A stretch of 64,000 bases of DNA from Polaribacter sp. Hel_I_88 (GTDB taxonomy: Bacteria; Bacteroidota; Bacteroidia; Flavobacteriales; Flavobacteriaceae), in NCBI RefSeq assembly GCF_000687935.1, contig NZ_JHZZ01000001.1, forward strand, positions 1,736,001 to 1,800,000, read 5' to 3'. Each line of letters starts with the position of its first letter. Within the stretch, counting starts at the first letter, position 1. The position numbers were made by a program, and so were the translations under genes. The notes below the pieces were generated by a model that ran no database searches, was not told the DNA's origin, and worked only from the letters and a program-made list of their open reading frames with translations. This document shows, piece by piece, positions 9,462 to 18,808 of the stretch.

Positions 9462-10745
9462 TTATTCCATTAAAAAAGCTTTCAAATCTTCATAAGAACT
9501 CGCTTTTAAAGCGACTTTCTTATTATTCATTACTTTTTGAATCTGTTCAGGAATTTCCACTTTTACAGGCAACGTTTCTTCAACAACATCTAAAAATTTA
9601 ACAGGATGTGCAGTTTCTAAAAACACACCAAATTCGTTTTCTTTTAAACCGTATTTTTTCAGTCCTAAATAACCAACTGCTCCATGAGGATCTGCAACAT
9701 AACCAGAATTTTCGTAGATTTTCTGCATGGTTTCACGAGTTTCATCATCTGTAAAACTGTAAGAAGAAAAAGCGCTTTTTAAAGTTGCTAAATCGTTGTT
9801 AAACAATTCTCTAATTCTAATAAAATTACTTGGGTTTCCAACATCCATAGCATTAGAAATAGTTGCTTTCGATGGTTTTGGTGTATAAATCCCATCAACT
9901 AAATAATTAGGAACAGTATCATTTACATTGGTAGCAGCTACAAAATGTTTGATGGGTAAACCTAATTTTTGCGCCATAATTCCTGCACAAATATTTCCGA
10001 AATTTCCACTTGGCACAGAAAAAACCAATTCTTTATTTTTTGATTTTAATGCTTTATATGCAAAGAAAAAATAGAACATCTGTGGCAACCAACGTGCAAC
10101 ATTAATTGAATTTGCAGAGGTTAATTTCTTGATAATTTCCTCATCTAAAAAAGCTGTTTTTACCATTTCTTGGCAATCGTCAAAAACACCATCAACTTCT
10201 AAAGCTGTTATGTTTTGCCCTAAAGTTGTGAGTTGTTTTTCTTGAATATCGCTCACTTTTCCTGAAGGATATAAAATAACTACATTCACACCTTTTGCGC
10301 CTAAAAATCCATTGGCAACTGCACCTCCAGTATCTCCAGAAGTGGCTACTAAAACTGTAACTTCTTCCTTATTATCTCTATTAAAATACTCTAAACATTT
10401 AGCCATAAATTTTGCACCAACATCTTTAAAAGCCATTGTTGGTCCATGAAACAATTCTAAAGAAGCAATGTTTTCATCAACTTTTACCAAGGGAAAATCG
10501 AAAGAAACTGTTTTTTCAATAATTTCTTTTAGTATTTCAGTCGGAATTTCATCACCTACAAATTGTTTTATGGCTTCAAAAGCAATTTCATGATTTGTAT
10601 AATTTTCTATATTCTTAATAAAATCTTGTGATAATGGCGTAATATTTTCTGGGAAATAAATTCCTCTATCTTTTGCTAAACCTTCTACAACTGCATTTTT
10701 AAAAGTTGTGTTAGGCGATTTATGGTGTAAACTGTAGTAGTTCAT
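9462..10745 (-). CDS. thrC: Threonine synthase
   Basis: A 427-residue PLP enzyme converting O-phosphohomoserine to threonine. The N-terminal YYSLHHKSPNTTFKNAVVEGL segment is typical of the long threonine synthases. HGPTMAFKDVGAKF holds the PLP-binding lysine (K107), and SGDTGGAVANGF and PSGNFGNICAG are the phosphate-binding and cofactor loops. It is the last gene of the minus-strand thrA-thrB-thrC operon, 84 bp after thrB. Length is normal for the family. Confidence 0.95.
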   Translation of the reverse strand: MNYYSLHHKSPNTTFKNAVVEGLAKDRGIYFPENITPLSQDFIKNIENYTNHEIAFEAIKQFVGDEIPTEILKEIIEKTVSFDFPLVKVDENIASLELFHGPTMAFKDVGAKFMAKCLEYFNRDNKEEVTVLVATSGDTGGAVANGFLGAKGVNVVILYPSGKVSDIQEKQLTTLGQNITALEVDGVFDDCQEMVKTAFLDEEIIKKLTSANSINVARWLPQMFYFFFAYKALKSKNKELVFSVPSGNFGNICAGIMAQKLGLPIKHFVAATNVNDTVPNYLVDGIYTPKPSKATISNAMDVGNPSNFIRIRELFNNDLATLKSAFSSYSFTDDETRETMQKIYENSGYVADPHGAVGYLGLKKYGLKENEFGVFLETAHPVKFLDVVEETLPVKVEIPEQIQKVMNNKKVALKASSYEDLKAFLME

Positions 10746-10829
10746 TTTTTTAGACTTTAGTTTTTGGTTTTTAGACTGTAGTTTTAAGGTCGCTGTAAAA
10801 CCAACGACTACAAACTAACAACTACTGAC
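10746..10829. repeat. Low-complexity spacer between thrB and thrC
   Basis: The spacer is built of short related words (tagactttagtttttgg, tttttagactgtag, then aacgactacaaactaacaac on the other side of a GC-richer centre). The thrA-thrB spacer (11762-11822) contains the same words (ctttagtttttagac ... aaactaacgacta). No gene is present. Confidence 0.45.
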
Positions 10830-11750
10830 TTATAAAATTTTCATTCCTTCTGCATTCACTTTAGATGTAAACATTTCAAAGTCAATTCCAGTATTTTTGT
10901 AAGCTTCTTCAATAGCTTTATGTACTTTTTTAGCAATTTTATTGCCTTTGCAAAGCGCAAAAATTGTTGGACCTGAACCAGAAATCCCTGCTCCTAAAGC
11001 TCCAGCATTTAGGGCTGCATTTTTTACATCATCAAAATGTGGAATTAATTTTTTACGATGAGGTTCTACAATAATATCAACCAATGAGTTGCTAATTAGC
11101 TCGTAATTTTCTGTATATAAACCCGCAATTAATCCACCAACATTTGCCCATTGAGTAACTGCATCTTTTAACGGAATTTCAGTTGGTAAAACAGCTCTTG
11201 CATCTTTTGTTTTAACTTCTATTTGAGGATGAATTGCAACAACTCTCAACTTTTTTGGAACAGGTAATTTTACAATTTCTAAAGGATTGTAGCTTCTTAC
11301 TAAAACAAATCCGCCATAAATTGCTGCTGCAACATTATCTGCAATTTGAGAACCACAAGCAACTTCTTCACCAAACATGGCAAATTTTGTCAATTCAAGT
11401 TCAGAATATTTGTTTTTTAAAAACTGATTTACTCCAAATGCAGCACCAGCAGCACTTGCAGCAGAACTACCTAAACCACTTCCAGGAGAAAACCCTTTGT
11501 GAATGGTTAATTCAATTCCAAAATTGGCATTTGCTTTAAGCAAAATCTTTTTAACAACAGCACTTGCCACATTTTCGTCTACATTATAGGTTAAATTTGC
11601 ACCCGTAATTTGAGTGATTTTTACGCCTTTTTCGGCTGTTTTTGTAAATGTCATTTCGTCTCCAACAGCTTCTACAGCAAAACCAAGCGAATCAAATCCA
11701 CAAGAAACATTGGCAACAGTTGCAGGAGAAAATATTTTTAAATAATCCAT
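10830..11750 (-). CDS. thrB: Homoserine kinase
   Basis: A 306-residue GHMP-family kinase that phosphorylates homoserine. The ATP-binding loop PGSGLGSSAASA lies at residues 89-100; the N-terminal FSPATVANVSCGFDSLG segment forms the substrate site, and GAGISGSGPTIFAL is the conserved C-terminal GHMP motif. It is the middle gene of thrABC; the spacers on both sides are repetitive and non-coding. Confidence 0.95.
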   Translation of the reverse strand: MDYLKIFSPATVANVSCGFDSLGFAVEAVGDEMTFTKTAEKGVKITQITGANLTYNVDENVASAVVKKILLKANANFGIELTIHKGFSPGSGLGSSAASAAGAAFGVNQFLKNKYSELELTKFAMFGEEVACGSQIADNVAAAIYGGFVLVRSYNPLEIVKLPVPKKLRVVAIHPQIEVKTKDARAVLPTEIPLKDAVTQWANVGGLIAGLYTENYELISNSLVDIIVEPHRKKLIPHFDDVKNAALNAGALGAGISGSGPTIFALCKGNKIAKKVHKAIEEAYKNTGIDFEMFTSKVNAEGMKIL

Positions 11751-11822
11751 TTTTGTAAGTTGGTGGTCTTTAGTTTTTAGACGTTAGAACTATTGTCTAA
11801 CCACTAGAAACTAACGACTAAT
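11751..11822. repeat. Low-complexity spacer between thrA and thrB
   Basis: It shares the words ctttagtttttagac and aaactaacgacta with the spacer at 10746-10829. The two arms are roughly complementary, so the RNA may fold. I see no gene here. Confidence 0.4.
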
Positions 11823-14261
11823 TTATTTGTTCGCTATTCTAATCACATCTGCAAAAATACCAGAAGCTGTAACATCTGCTCCAGCTCCAGCTCCTTTTAT
11901 GATTAAAGGGTTTTCTGGATATCTATCTGTAAAAAATAATACAATATTATCACTTCCTTCTAAATTATAAAAAGGATGTACTGCAGGAATGTGTTGCAAG
12001 CCAACATTGGCTTTTCCGTCTACAAATTCAGCAACATATTTTAAACGACAATCTTTATCATTTGCTTCTTTATAGATATTTTGAAAATGATTTTCGTATT
12101 TTATTAAAGATGCATAAAAATCATCATTATTTGTGGTTTCCAAACTTTCTTTTGGTAAAAATGCGTTGTTCACAATATCTTCCAATTCCATTTTATAACC
12201 ACTTTCTCTTGCCAAAATTAAAATTTTTCTGGCAACATCTACACCACTCAAATCGATTTTTGGATCTGGCTCTGTATAACCTTCTTTTTGAGCTTGGGCA
12301 ACAACATCGTGAAAAGTTGAATCCTCATCAAAATTATTGAATACAAAATTTAAGCTTCCTGATAAAACAGCCTGAATTTTATGCACTCGATCTCCAGAAT
12401 TAATTAAATTCTTTAAAGTATCTATAATTGGCAAACCTGCACCAACATTGGTTTCAAATAAAAAGGAAGCATTGTATTTCCTTGAAACGTGTTTTAACGT
12501 TTTATAATTATCAAAATTAGAAGCACAGGCAATTTTATTACATGTAACAACAGAAATGCTATCTCTTAAATACTTTTCATACACTTCAGAAACTGCTTGA
12601 TTTGCAGTATTATCAATAAAAACACTATTGATAAGATTGCTTTCTTTTACTTTTTGATGAAACTTTTCTAAACTTGTTGCTTCTCCATTTTCTAAAGCTT
12701 CCTTCCAATTTTTTAGGTTAATGCCATCATTGTCAAAAACCATTTTTCTGGAATTAGACATTCCAATTACTCTGATTTTTAACTTTAAATTTTCTTTTAA
12801 AAATTTCTTTTGTTGATGAATTTGAGCTAAAAAGCGTTCGCCAACATTACCAACTCCAGTAACAAACAAGTTTAATTGTTTTGTTTTTTCTTCAAAAAAC
12901 TGTTCGTGTAATGTGTTTAATGCTTTTTTTGCATCATTTTTATTAATAACTGCAGAGATGTTTTTTTCTGATGAACCTTGTGCAATTGCTCTCACATTCA
13001 CGTTATTTCTACCCAAAGCACTAAACATTTGTCCACTTAAACCTTGGTAGTTTTTCATACTTTCGCCAACAACTGCAATTATTGCTAAATCGCTTTCTAC
13101 GCTAATTGGTTTTATTTTTTTACGATCAATTTCTGTATTAAACGTTTCATCTAAAAGTAGTTGTGCTTTTTTGGCATCATTTTCATACACACCCACACAA
13201 ATTGAATGCTCAGAAGAAGCTTGTGTTATAAAAACCACGTTTATTTTTGCCATAGAAAGTGTTTCGAATAAACGCTTTGAAAAACCAGGAATCCCTACCA
13301 TTCCTCCACCTTCTAAAGTAATTAAACTGATGTTTTCGATATACGAAATACCTTTAACTTCATTACCGTTTTTAGGGTTTTTAGAAATTAAAGTTCCAGC
13401 ATTTTCTGGAGCAAAAGTATTTTTAATTCTGATAGGAATCTCTTTTCTGAATGCTGGTTGAATGGTTGGTGGATACAAAACTTTTGCGCCAAAATGAGAC
13501 AATTCCATGGCTTCTTCATAAGAAATTTCTGGGATTGCAAAGGCTTGTTTTACAAGGCTAGGATTTGCTGTATACATCCCTGAAACATCTGTCCAGATTT
13601 GTAACTCATCAGCTTGCAAAGCAGCAGCATAAATTGCAGCTGTAAAATCTGAGCCTCCTCTTCCTAAGGTTGTAATTTCTCCTTCAATATTTGTAGAAAT
13701 AAAACCGCCTAAAAGTGTAACTTTATGATTGTTTTCATCAAAAAAAGAAGTGATATTTTTATTGGTAATTTTAAAATTGACTAGCGCATTCAAATACTCA
13801 TCATTGGTAATAATTAAATCGCAGCTATTTTTATGAGTGGCATTTAAAGTTTCTTTTGCAGCATTTGCAATAATGTAAGAAGATAATCTTTCTCCAAAAC
13901 TACATACTTTTGCTAAGGTTTTGTCTGATAATTCTTGTAGTAAAAAAATACCTTCGTAAATTGAATTTAATCTAGCTAATAAAGAAGTAACTTCTTCAGT
14001 AACCTCTTTTTTATGGGTTTTGATTAAATCATCAATTACCTGAAAATGTAATTTTCTAATAGTCTCTAATATTTCTTTCGCAATTTTTATATCAACTAAA
14101 GCACTATTTGCACCTGTAATTAAATTATTGGTGGTTTTACCAAACGCAGAAACAACTACTGCAATTTTATCTTCTTTAGATGTTTTAGCTACAATGCTTA
14201 AAACCTGTTTTATATTTTCTGAATTTGCGACTGATGAGCCTCCGAATTTTAATACTTTCAT
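11823..14261 (-). CDS. thrA: Bifunctional aspartokinase / homoserine dehydrogenase I
   Basis: An 812-residue fusion catalysing the first and third steps of threonine synthesis. The aspartokinase half begins with KFGGSSVAN (residues 4-12) and includes TLGRGGSDFTAA. Two ACT-like regulatory segments follow at about 310-460. The homoserine dehydrogenase half starts at about 465 with LFVTGVGNVGERFLA (NAD(P)-binding) and contains the catalytic region GLPIIDTLKNL. ACT domains in this family bind threonine for feedback inhibition. It is the first gene of the operon and sits 93 bp after a threonine-rich leader peptide. Confidence 0.96.
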   Translation of the reverse strand: MKVLKFGGSSVANSENIKQVLSIVAKTSKEDKIAVVVSAFGKTTNNLITGANSALVDIKIAKEILETIRKLHFQVIDDLIKTHKKEVTEEVTSLLARLNSIYEGIFLLQELSDKTLAKVCSFGERLSSYIIANAAKETLNATHKNSCDLIITNDEYLNALVNFKITNKNITSFFDENNHKVTLLGGFISTNIEGEITTLGRGGSDFTAAIYAAALQADELQIWTDVSGMYTANPSLVKQAFAIPEISYEEAMELSHFGAKVLYPPTIQPAFRKEIPIRIKNTFAPENAGTLISKNPKNGNEVKGISYIENISLITLEGGGMVGIPGFSKRLFETLSMAKINVVFITQASSEHSICVGVYENDAKKAQLLLDETFNTEIDRKKIKPISVESDLAIIAVVGESMKNYQGLSGQMFSALGRNNVNVRAIAQGSSEKNISAVINKNDAKKALNTLHEQFFEEKTKQLNLFVTGVGNVGERFLAQIHQQKKFLKENLKLKIRVIGMSNSRKMVFDNDGINLKNWKEALENGEATSLEKFHQKVKESNLINSVFIDNTANQAVSEVYEKYLRDSISVVTCNKIACASNFDNYKTLKHVSRKYNASFLFETNVGAGLPIIDTLKNLINSGDRVHKIQAVLSGSLNFVFNNFDEDSTFHDVVAQAQKEGYTEPDPKIDLSGVDVARKILILARESGYKMELEDIVNNAFLPKESLETTNNDDFYASLIKYENHFQNIYKEANDKDCRLKYVAEFVDGKANVGLQHIPAVHPFYNLEGSDNIVLFFTDRYPENPLIIKGAGAGADVTASGIFADVIRIANK

Positions 14262-14297
14262 CTTTAAATTGATACTAATTAGTACTGTTTTATTATG

Positions 14298-14319
14298 TTG
14301 TTTCTTTTTGAAGAAACAA
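14298..14319 (-). promoter_or_regulatory. Attenuator hairpin candidate in the thr leader RNA
   Basis: On the minus strand TTGTTTCTT-CAAA-AAGAAACAA forms a perfect 9-bp hairpin between the leader stop and thrA. It is not followed by a clean U-run, so it is not a textbook intrinsic terminator. The block TAATTGTT (14315-14322), overlapping its 5' arm, is an exact 8-bp complement of AACAATTA (14363-14370) inside the threonine codons of the leader, which would give mutually exclusive folds. Confidence 0.5.
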
Positions 14320-14354
14320 TTATGAACCTAAATAATATGAATATTGTACAACCC

Positions 14355-14453
14355 TTAAAGGGTAATTGTTGAAGTTGTTGTGCGGATAATGGTATCCATA
14401 GATATAGAAACTACAGGAGTAGTTTTTAAAGTATTTGTATGGATTTGAAACAT
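14355..14453 (-). CDS. thrL: thr operon leader peptide (Thr/Ile-rich, 32 residues)
   Basis: A short open frame from ATG (14453-14451) to TAA (14357-14355) encodes 32 residues, 10 of them threonine and 5 isoleucine. The densest part, TIIRTTTSTITL, ends at the stop. This is what a ribosome-mediated attenuator of a threonine/isoleucine pathway looks like. It lies 93 bp upstream of thrA on the same strand. The remainder of the 311-bp gap (14262-14572) holds the hairpin at 14298-14319 and AT-rich sequence in which I could not place a convincing promoter. The composition and position are seen; the regulatory role is inferred by analogy with thrL. Confidence 0.8.
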   Translation of the reverse strand: MFQIHTNTLKTTPVVSISMDTIIRTTTSTITL

Positions 14454-14572
14454 TTTCACGTGGCTAAAATAGCAGTATTATTTATTTTGAGCTGTTGAGA
14501 TATGATTTATTTTGATAAATTCATCAATAAATATCATTTTCATAAAAAATCAATATAAATAAAAGTAATAAT

Positions 14573-16138
14573 TTAATTTTTGTGATGCGTATTTATTTTT
14601 TCTTTAATAATAATTGCAATAGGTTTATTTTGGATTTTACTTTCTAACCAAGATAAGATATCTAAGTATAAAAATGCTCTTTTTTCATAAGGATGATTTT
14701 CAAACTTTTTCAATTTGGTATGAATTTTTTTAAATTCATTTTTAATTTCATGAGGAAAAACATCACTTAAATCACGAATAGAAGTCAGGAATATTTTTTG
14801 AACTTCTTGCAAGTTTTCCATCTTTAAAAGGAACTTATAAGTATCTACAAACTGTCTTTCCAAATCGTAATCTAAACCACATTCATAATGTGCAATTAGA
14901 TTTAAAATTCTAGCAAAACATTGCAAATCTTCAGCAGAAGTAAGGTTTTTAGACTTTATAATTTTTTGTAAATAAACAATACAAAGTTCATTTTTACCCA
15001 TACCAAAATACAAACACGCAATTTTATAGTACAACATTACAATATAATGACTGTCTAACCTGTTTTTATAGTTTTGTATTTTTTTGTTGATAATTGCCAC
15101 TAAATATTCACCTTCAGAAAACGTGGCTTCTAAAAAGTGTAAATGCAATTTATTAGCATATAAATGCTGAAAAATTAAAAGTTCTGTATTGGTGTTTAAA
15201 GGAATAATTTTTTGTTCAACTTCTTCTTCAAAAGCGGCTAACTCTTTTTTGAAAGTTTTTGTTTTTTGAACAAAAAAGCAAGCTTCCAATAGATAGTTTA
15301 TCCCCTTTAAATAAAAAACAGGATGTTGTACAATATGCTTTTTATCCTCTTTAAATAATTCTACCCATTTTCTGGCATATTTGTAACTCTGTAAAAAGTC
15401 TTGTGTTAAAAAACTAAACCATAAATGAGATTTGTAGAGCCATAGTTTTTCTCTAAAACCAAAATTTTCAAACTTGTATTTTGGTAATTTGCTGTAAAAA
15501 TAATCGTTTATAAACTCTAACTCTTCGTTGTTTTTTACATATCCATTTTGTAATAAATGGCTGTATAATTGTAATGATAAGTTAGATAGTTTGCTTGCAG
15601 TTACATTTTGCTGACTCAGCATTTTTGCTTGCAGAGAAAGTTGGTCTGCTCTGTTGCTTAAACTTCTTGTTATGTATTGCGTTTCAATTACTTTTTCGAG
15701 TTCAACAATTTCATAGGCAATATTTTTTTCTTCGTTTTCTAAAGCTAAATTTTTAGCTTTATCAAGGAGTTTTAAACTCTGTTTGTATAATCCTTTTTGA
15801 TAGAGAACTGTTGCAAAATCTAGCTGTTCGCGAATTTGAATTCTAATATTTTTATGAGCAGGATTTAAACGTAAACTAATTAAAATCTGCTTGTATAAAT
15901 GTGCTTTTAAGTTTGATAATTGCTGTTTAGAAACAATGCCACTTTTAATAATTACCTTTTCATCATACGCTTTTAGTTTCTCTAAAAATTTAAAAAGCGA
16001 GAAAAATTTAGCATCAATATTACCTCCAAGTCGCCCAACATATAAATTAAATTGTCGTTTTTCAGACTTTGTTAACGACTTAATTAATACAAAAAGAGCG
16101 TCATTTTGATTATTGGCTGATGTAACACTTTTACTCAT
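14573..16138 (-). CDS. Conserved helical-repeat protein of unknown function
   Basis: A 521-residue soluble protein with no signal peptide or membrane segment. It is almost entirely alpha-helical by composition; stretches such as AVLYQKGLYKQSLKLLDKAKNLALENEEKNIAYEI (about 115-150) have TPR-like spacing. The N-terminal ALFVLIKSLTKSEKRQFNLYV segment is one I associate with a Bacteroidota-restricted family, but no function is known to me. It is transcribed divergently from leuA and away from thrA, so it may be its own unit. Confidence 0.7.
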   Translation of the reverse strand: MSKSVTSANNQNDALFVLIKSLTKSEKRQFNLYVGRLGGNIDAKFFSLFKFLEKLKAYDEKVIIKSGIVSKQQLSNLKAHLYKQILISLRLNPAHKNIRIQIREQLDFATVLYQKGLYKQSLKLLDKAKNLALENEEKNIAYEIVELEKVIETQYITRSLSNRADQLSLQAKMLSQQNVTASKLSNLSLQLYSHLLQNGYVKNNEELEFINDYFYSKLPKYKFENFGFREKLWLYKSHLWFSFLTQDFLQSYKYARKWVELFKEDKKHIVQHPVFYLKGINYLLEACFFVQKTKTFKKELAAFEEEVEQKIIPLNTNTELLIFQHLYANKLHLHFLEATFSEGEYLVAIINKKIQNYKNRLDSHYIVMLYYKIACLYFGMGKNELCIVYLQKIIKSKNLTSAEDLQCFARILNLIAHYECGLDYDLERQFVDTYKFLLKMENLQEVQKIFLTSIRDLSDVFPHEIKNEFKKIHTKLKKFENHPYEKRAFLYLDILSWLESKIQNKPIAIIIKEKINTHHKN

Positions 16139-16231
16139 AAGTTGCTTATAATGAAATACTTGTAATTTTATAAAGGATCATAGAAATCGTACAAAGTGGT
16201 AAAAGTACCATTTATTTTAAACTCACTATTA

Positions 16232-16239
16232 TACATTTG
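16232..16239 (+). promoter_or_regulatory. Candidate -7 box for leuA
   Basis: TACATTTG matches TAnnTTTG and lies 29 nt before the leuA ATG. No clear TTTG lies 19-20 nt upstream. No leucine-rich leader peptide is visible in the 130-bp gap, unlike upstream of thrA and ilvD. Confidence 0.4.
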
Positions 16240-16268
16240 AGTAAATATAAAGATAATCTTTACAAATT

Positions 16269-17444
16269 ATGCAAGATAACAAAGTCCAAATTTTTGACAC
16301 AACTTTAAGAGATGGAGAGCAGGTTCCTGGCTGTAAATTAGATACCAAACAGAAACTAGTAATTGCAGAACGATTAGATTTATTAGGAGTAAATGTAATT
16401 GAAGCTGGTTTTCCTGTGTCTAGTCCTGGAGATTTCAAATCTGTATCAGAAATTGCCAAAATTGTAAAAAATGCAACTGTTTGTGGTTTAACAAGAGCTG
16501 TAGAAAATGATATAAAAGTAGCTGCAGAAGCTTTGAAATATGCAAAATATCCAAGAATTCATACAGGAATTGGTACAAGCGATTCTCATATAAAATTTAA
16601 ATTTAATTCAACCAGAGAACAAGTTATAGAAAGAGCTGTAAATGCTGTAAAATACTCAAAATCTTTTGTAGAAGATGTAGAATTTTATGCAGAAGATGCA
16701 GGGAGAACAGACAATGAATATTTAGCAAGAGTTTGTGAAGCCGTTATTAAAGCTGGTGCAACTGTTTTAAATATTCCTGATACAACAGGGTATTGTTTAC
16801 CAGAAGAATATGGTGCAAAAATGAAGTATTTGCGTGAAAACGTAAAAGGAATCGAAAATGTAATTCTTTCTTGTCATTGTCATAACGATTTAGGAATGGC
16901 AACTGCCAACTCAATTGCTGGTGTTATTAATGGAGCTCGTCAAATAGAGTGTACAATTAACGGAATTGGAGAACGTGCAGGAAACACAGCTTTAGAAGAA
17001 GTTGTAATGATTTTAAAACAACATCCTTATTTAAATTTAGAAACATCCATCAACACAAAATTATTATATGATACTAGTATGATGGTTCGTGAAAAAATGG
17101 GAATGCCTGTGCAACCTAACAAAGCTATTGTTGGTGCAAATGCGTTTGCTCACAGTTCAGGAATTCATCAAGATGGAGTTATAAAAAACAGAGAAACATA
17201 CGAAATTATGGATCCTGAAGATGTTGGTGTTACAGAAAGTGCCATTGTTTTAACTGCCAGAAGTGGAAGAGCTGCTTTAGCTTATAGATCTAAAAAAATT
17301 GGGTATGAATTAACGAAAGTTCAGTTAGATAAAGCTTACGCTTCTTTTTTAGAAACAGCAGATAAGCAAAAGGAAGTTAAAGACGAAGACATTCATTTGA
17401 TTATGAAAGATATAAATAAAGTATCAAAAGTAGAAGTTGCTTAA
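16269..17444 (+). CDS. leuA: 2-isopropylmalate synthase (short form)
   Basis: A 391-residue TIM-barrel enzyme condensing 2-oxoisovalerate with acetyl-Co[10 protein letters not shown] (residues 10-18) and HCHNDLGMA carry the metal and substrate residues; [13 protein letters not shown] is the second family signature, and the HSSGIHQDG segment is in the connecting domain. The protein ends about 110-120 residues earlier than the long LeuA form, so the C-terminal leucine-sensing domain is missing. leuC and leuD are not next to it. Citramalate or homocitrate synthase are alternatives, but leuB immediately downstream favours LeuA. Confidence 0.88.
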   Translation: MQDNKVQIFDTTLRDGEQVPGCKLDTKQKLVIAERLDLLGVNVIEAGFPVSSPGDFKSVSEIAKIVKNATVCGLTRAVENDIKVAAEALKYAKYPRIHTGIGTSDSHIKFKFNSTREQVIERAVNAVKYSKSFVEDVEFYAEDAGRTDNEYLARVCEAVIKAGATVLNIPDTTGYCLPEEYGAKMKYLRENVKGIENVILSCHCHNDLGMATANSIAGVINGARQIECTINGIGERAGNTALEEVVMILKQHPYLNLETSINTKLLYDTSMMVREKMGMPVQPNKAIVGANAFAHSSGIHQDGVIKNRETYEIMDPEDVGVTESAIVLTARSGRAALAYRSKKIGYELTKVQLDKAYASFLETADKQKEVKDEDIHLIMKDINKVSKVEVA

Positions 17445-17520
17445 AAAAGAGGCGATAAATTTTGTCTTAATTGTTTATTTGATTATCATTGGCGTGTTTA
17501 AAAACTAAGAATTTTCTTAT

Positions 17521-18642
17521 ATGAAATTTACAATCGCAGTAATTCCAGGAGATGGTATTGGTCCAGAAGTTATAACGCAAGCAAAGAAAGCATTAGATGC
17601 TGTTGCAGAAGCTTACGATCATATTTTTTTATACAAAGAGGCTCAATTGGGCTCTTGTGCCATTGATGCTACAGGAGGTCCTTTGCCAAAAAAAACAATT
17701 GAGATTTGTAAAAAAGCAGATGCCATTTTATTTGGTGCAGTTGGTGATCCTAAATACGATAATGATCCATCAGCAAAAGTGCGTCCAGAACAAGGTTTAT
17801 TACAATTACGAAAAGAGTTAGATTTATATTGTGGAGTAAGACCTTTAAAGGCTTACAATAACTTAATTGCAAATTCGCCTTTAAAAAGAGAACTTATAAA
17901 AAACACAGATTTTATCATTTTTAGAGAATTAACGGGTGGCATTTATTTCGGAAAAAAAGAGCTGAGTGAAGACATGCAAACAGCTTCCGATCTTTCTACA
18001 TATACTGTAAGCGAGATTACTAGAGTTGCCCATTTGGCATTTCAATCAGCCTTGCAAAGAAAGAAAAAAGTTACGTTGGTAGACAAAGCAAATGTGTTAG
18101 AAACTTCACGTTTATGGAGAAAGACTGTAACTGAAATCGCAAAAGAATATAAAGATGTAGAATTAGAATATTTGTTTGTAGATAATGCTGCCATGAAAAT
18201 GATTTTAAATCCAAAACATTTTGATGTGATCTTAACAGAAAACCTTTTTGGAGATATGATTTCCGATGTTGCAAGCGCATTATGTGGTTCCATTGGTTTA
18301 ATGGCTTCCTCATCAATAGGAAACAATAACGGACTTTTTGAACCTATTCATGGTTCTTACAATCAAGCAGCAGGTAAGGATATTGCAAATCCATTGGCAT
18401 CGATTTTATCAGCAGGAATGTTACTAAAATATTTAGGCTTGCATGAAGAGGCAGATGCTATTGAAAGAGCTGTAGATAAATCTTTAGCCTTAGGAATTAC
18501 CACAGAAGATATTAAAAGAAAAATTCAGAGTTCAACTTCTACCTCAAAAGTTGGCGATTTTATTGCAGATTATATCACCAATCAAGATGATAGCAATATG
18601 AATTTCAAAAACATTCACATGGGGCAAAGTACTATTATTTAA
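17521..18642 (+). CDS. leuB: 3-isopropylmalate dehydrogenase
   Basis: A 373-residue decarboxylating dehydrogenase of the leucine pathway. VIPGDGIGPEV opens the protein, GAVGDPKYD and RPEQGLLQLRKEL are the substrate-region motifs specific to LeuB, and NLFGDMISDVASALCGSIGLMASSS is the isocitrate/isopropylmalate dehydrogenase signature. It follows leuA by 76 bp on the same strand. Its C-terminus has a short extra tail (about 15 residues) after the usual end. Confidence 0.95.
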   Translation: MKFTIAVIPGDGIGPEVITQAKKALDAVAEAYDHIFLYKEAQLGSCAIDATGGPLPKKTIEICKKADAILFGAVGDPKYDNDPSAKVRPEQGLLQLRKELDLYCGVRPLKAYNNLIANSPLKRELIKNTDFIIFRELTGGIYFGKKELSEDMQTASDLSTYTVSEITRVAHLAFQSALQRKKKVTLVDKANVLETSRLWRKTVTEIAKEYKDVELEYLFVDNAAMKMILNPKHFDVILTENLFGDMISDVASALCGSIGLMASSSIGNNNGLFEPIHGSYNQAAGKDIANPLASILSAGMLLKYLGLHEEADAIERAVDKSLALGITTEDIKRKIQSSTSTSKVGDFIADYITNQDDSNMNFKNIHMGQSTII

Positions 18643-18653
18643 AATATTTTTTT

Positions 18654-18746
18654 GAAGCTATTTCCAGCTTTCAGCACTCGCTTTTTTTGCCTAAAAAGGC
18701 AAAAAAGATCTCAAACAAATGCTTCAATCTGGGCTAGACTAGTTTG
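18654..18746. repeat. Dispersed composite repeat, copy B
   Basis: It shares both flanks with copy A at 9198-9345 (GAAGCTATTTCC-A-GCTTT ... TTCAATC-T-GGGCTAGACT) but has a shorter centre containing the inverted repeat TTTTTTGCC-TAAAAA-GGCAAAAAA (18683-18706), which could act as a terminator behind leuB. Confidence 0.6.
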
Positions 18747-18808
18747 CCAAAACCAGTAATTAATTAAAATTGATTGTTTATTTAAATAAAATTTACAATA
18801 TTTGAAAT

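Noticed and set aside
14298..14319. Classical intrinsic terminator in the thr leader
   Set aside because: The stem is perfect but the bases after it are AACATAATAAAA on the transcript, without a U-run, so I list it only as an attenuator hairpin candidate.
16139..16268. Leucine-rich leader peptide before leuA
   Set aside because: No short frame with clustered leucine codons was found on either strand in this gap.
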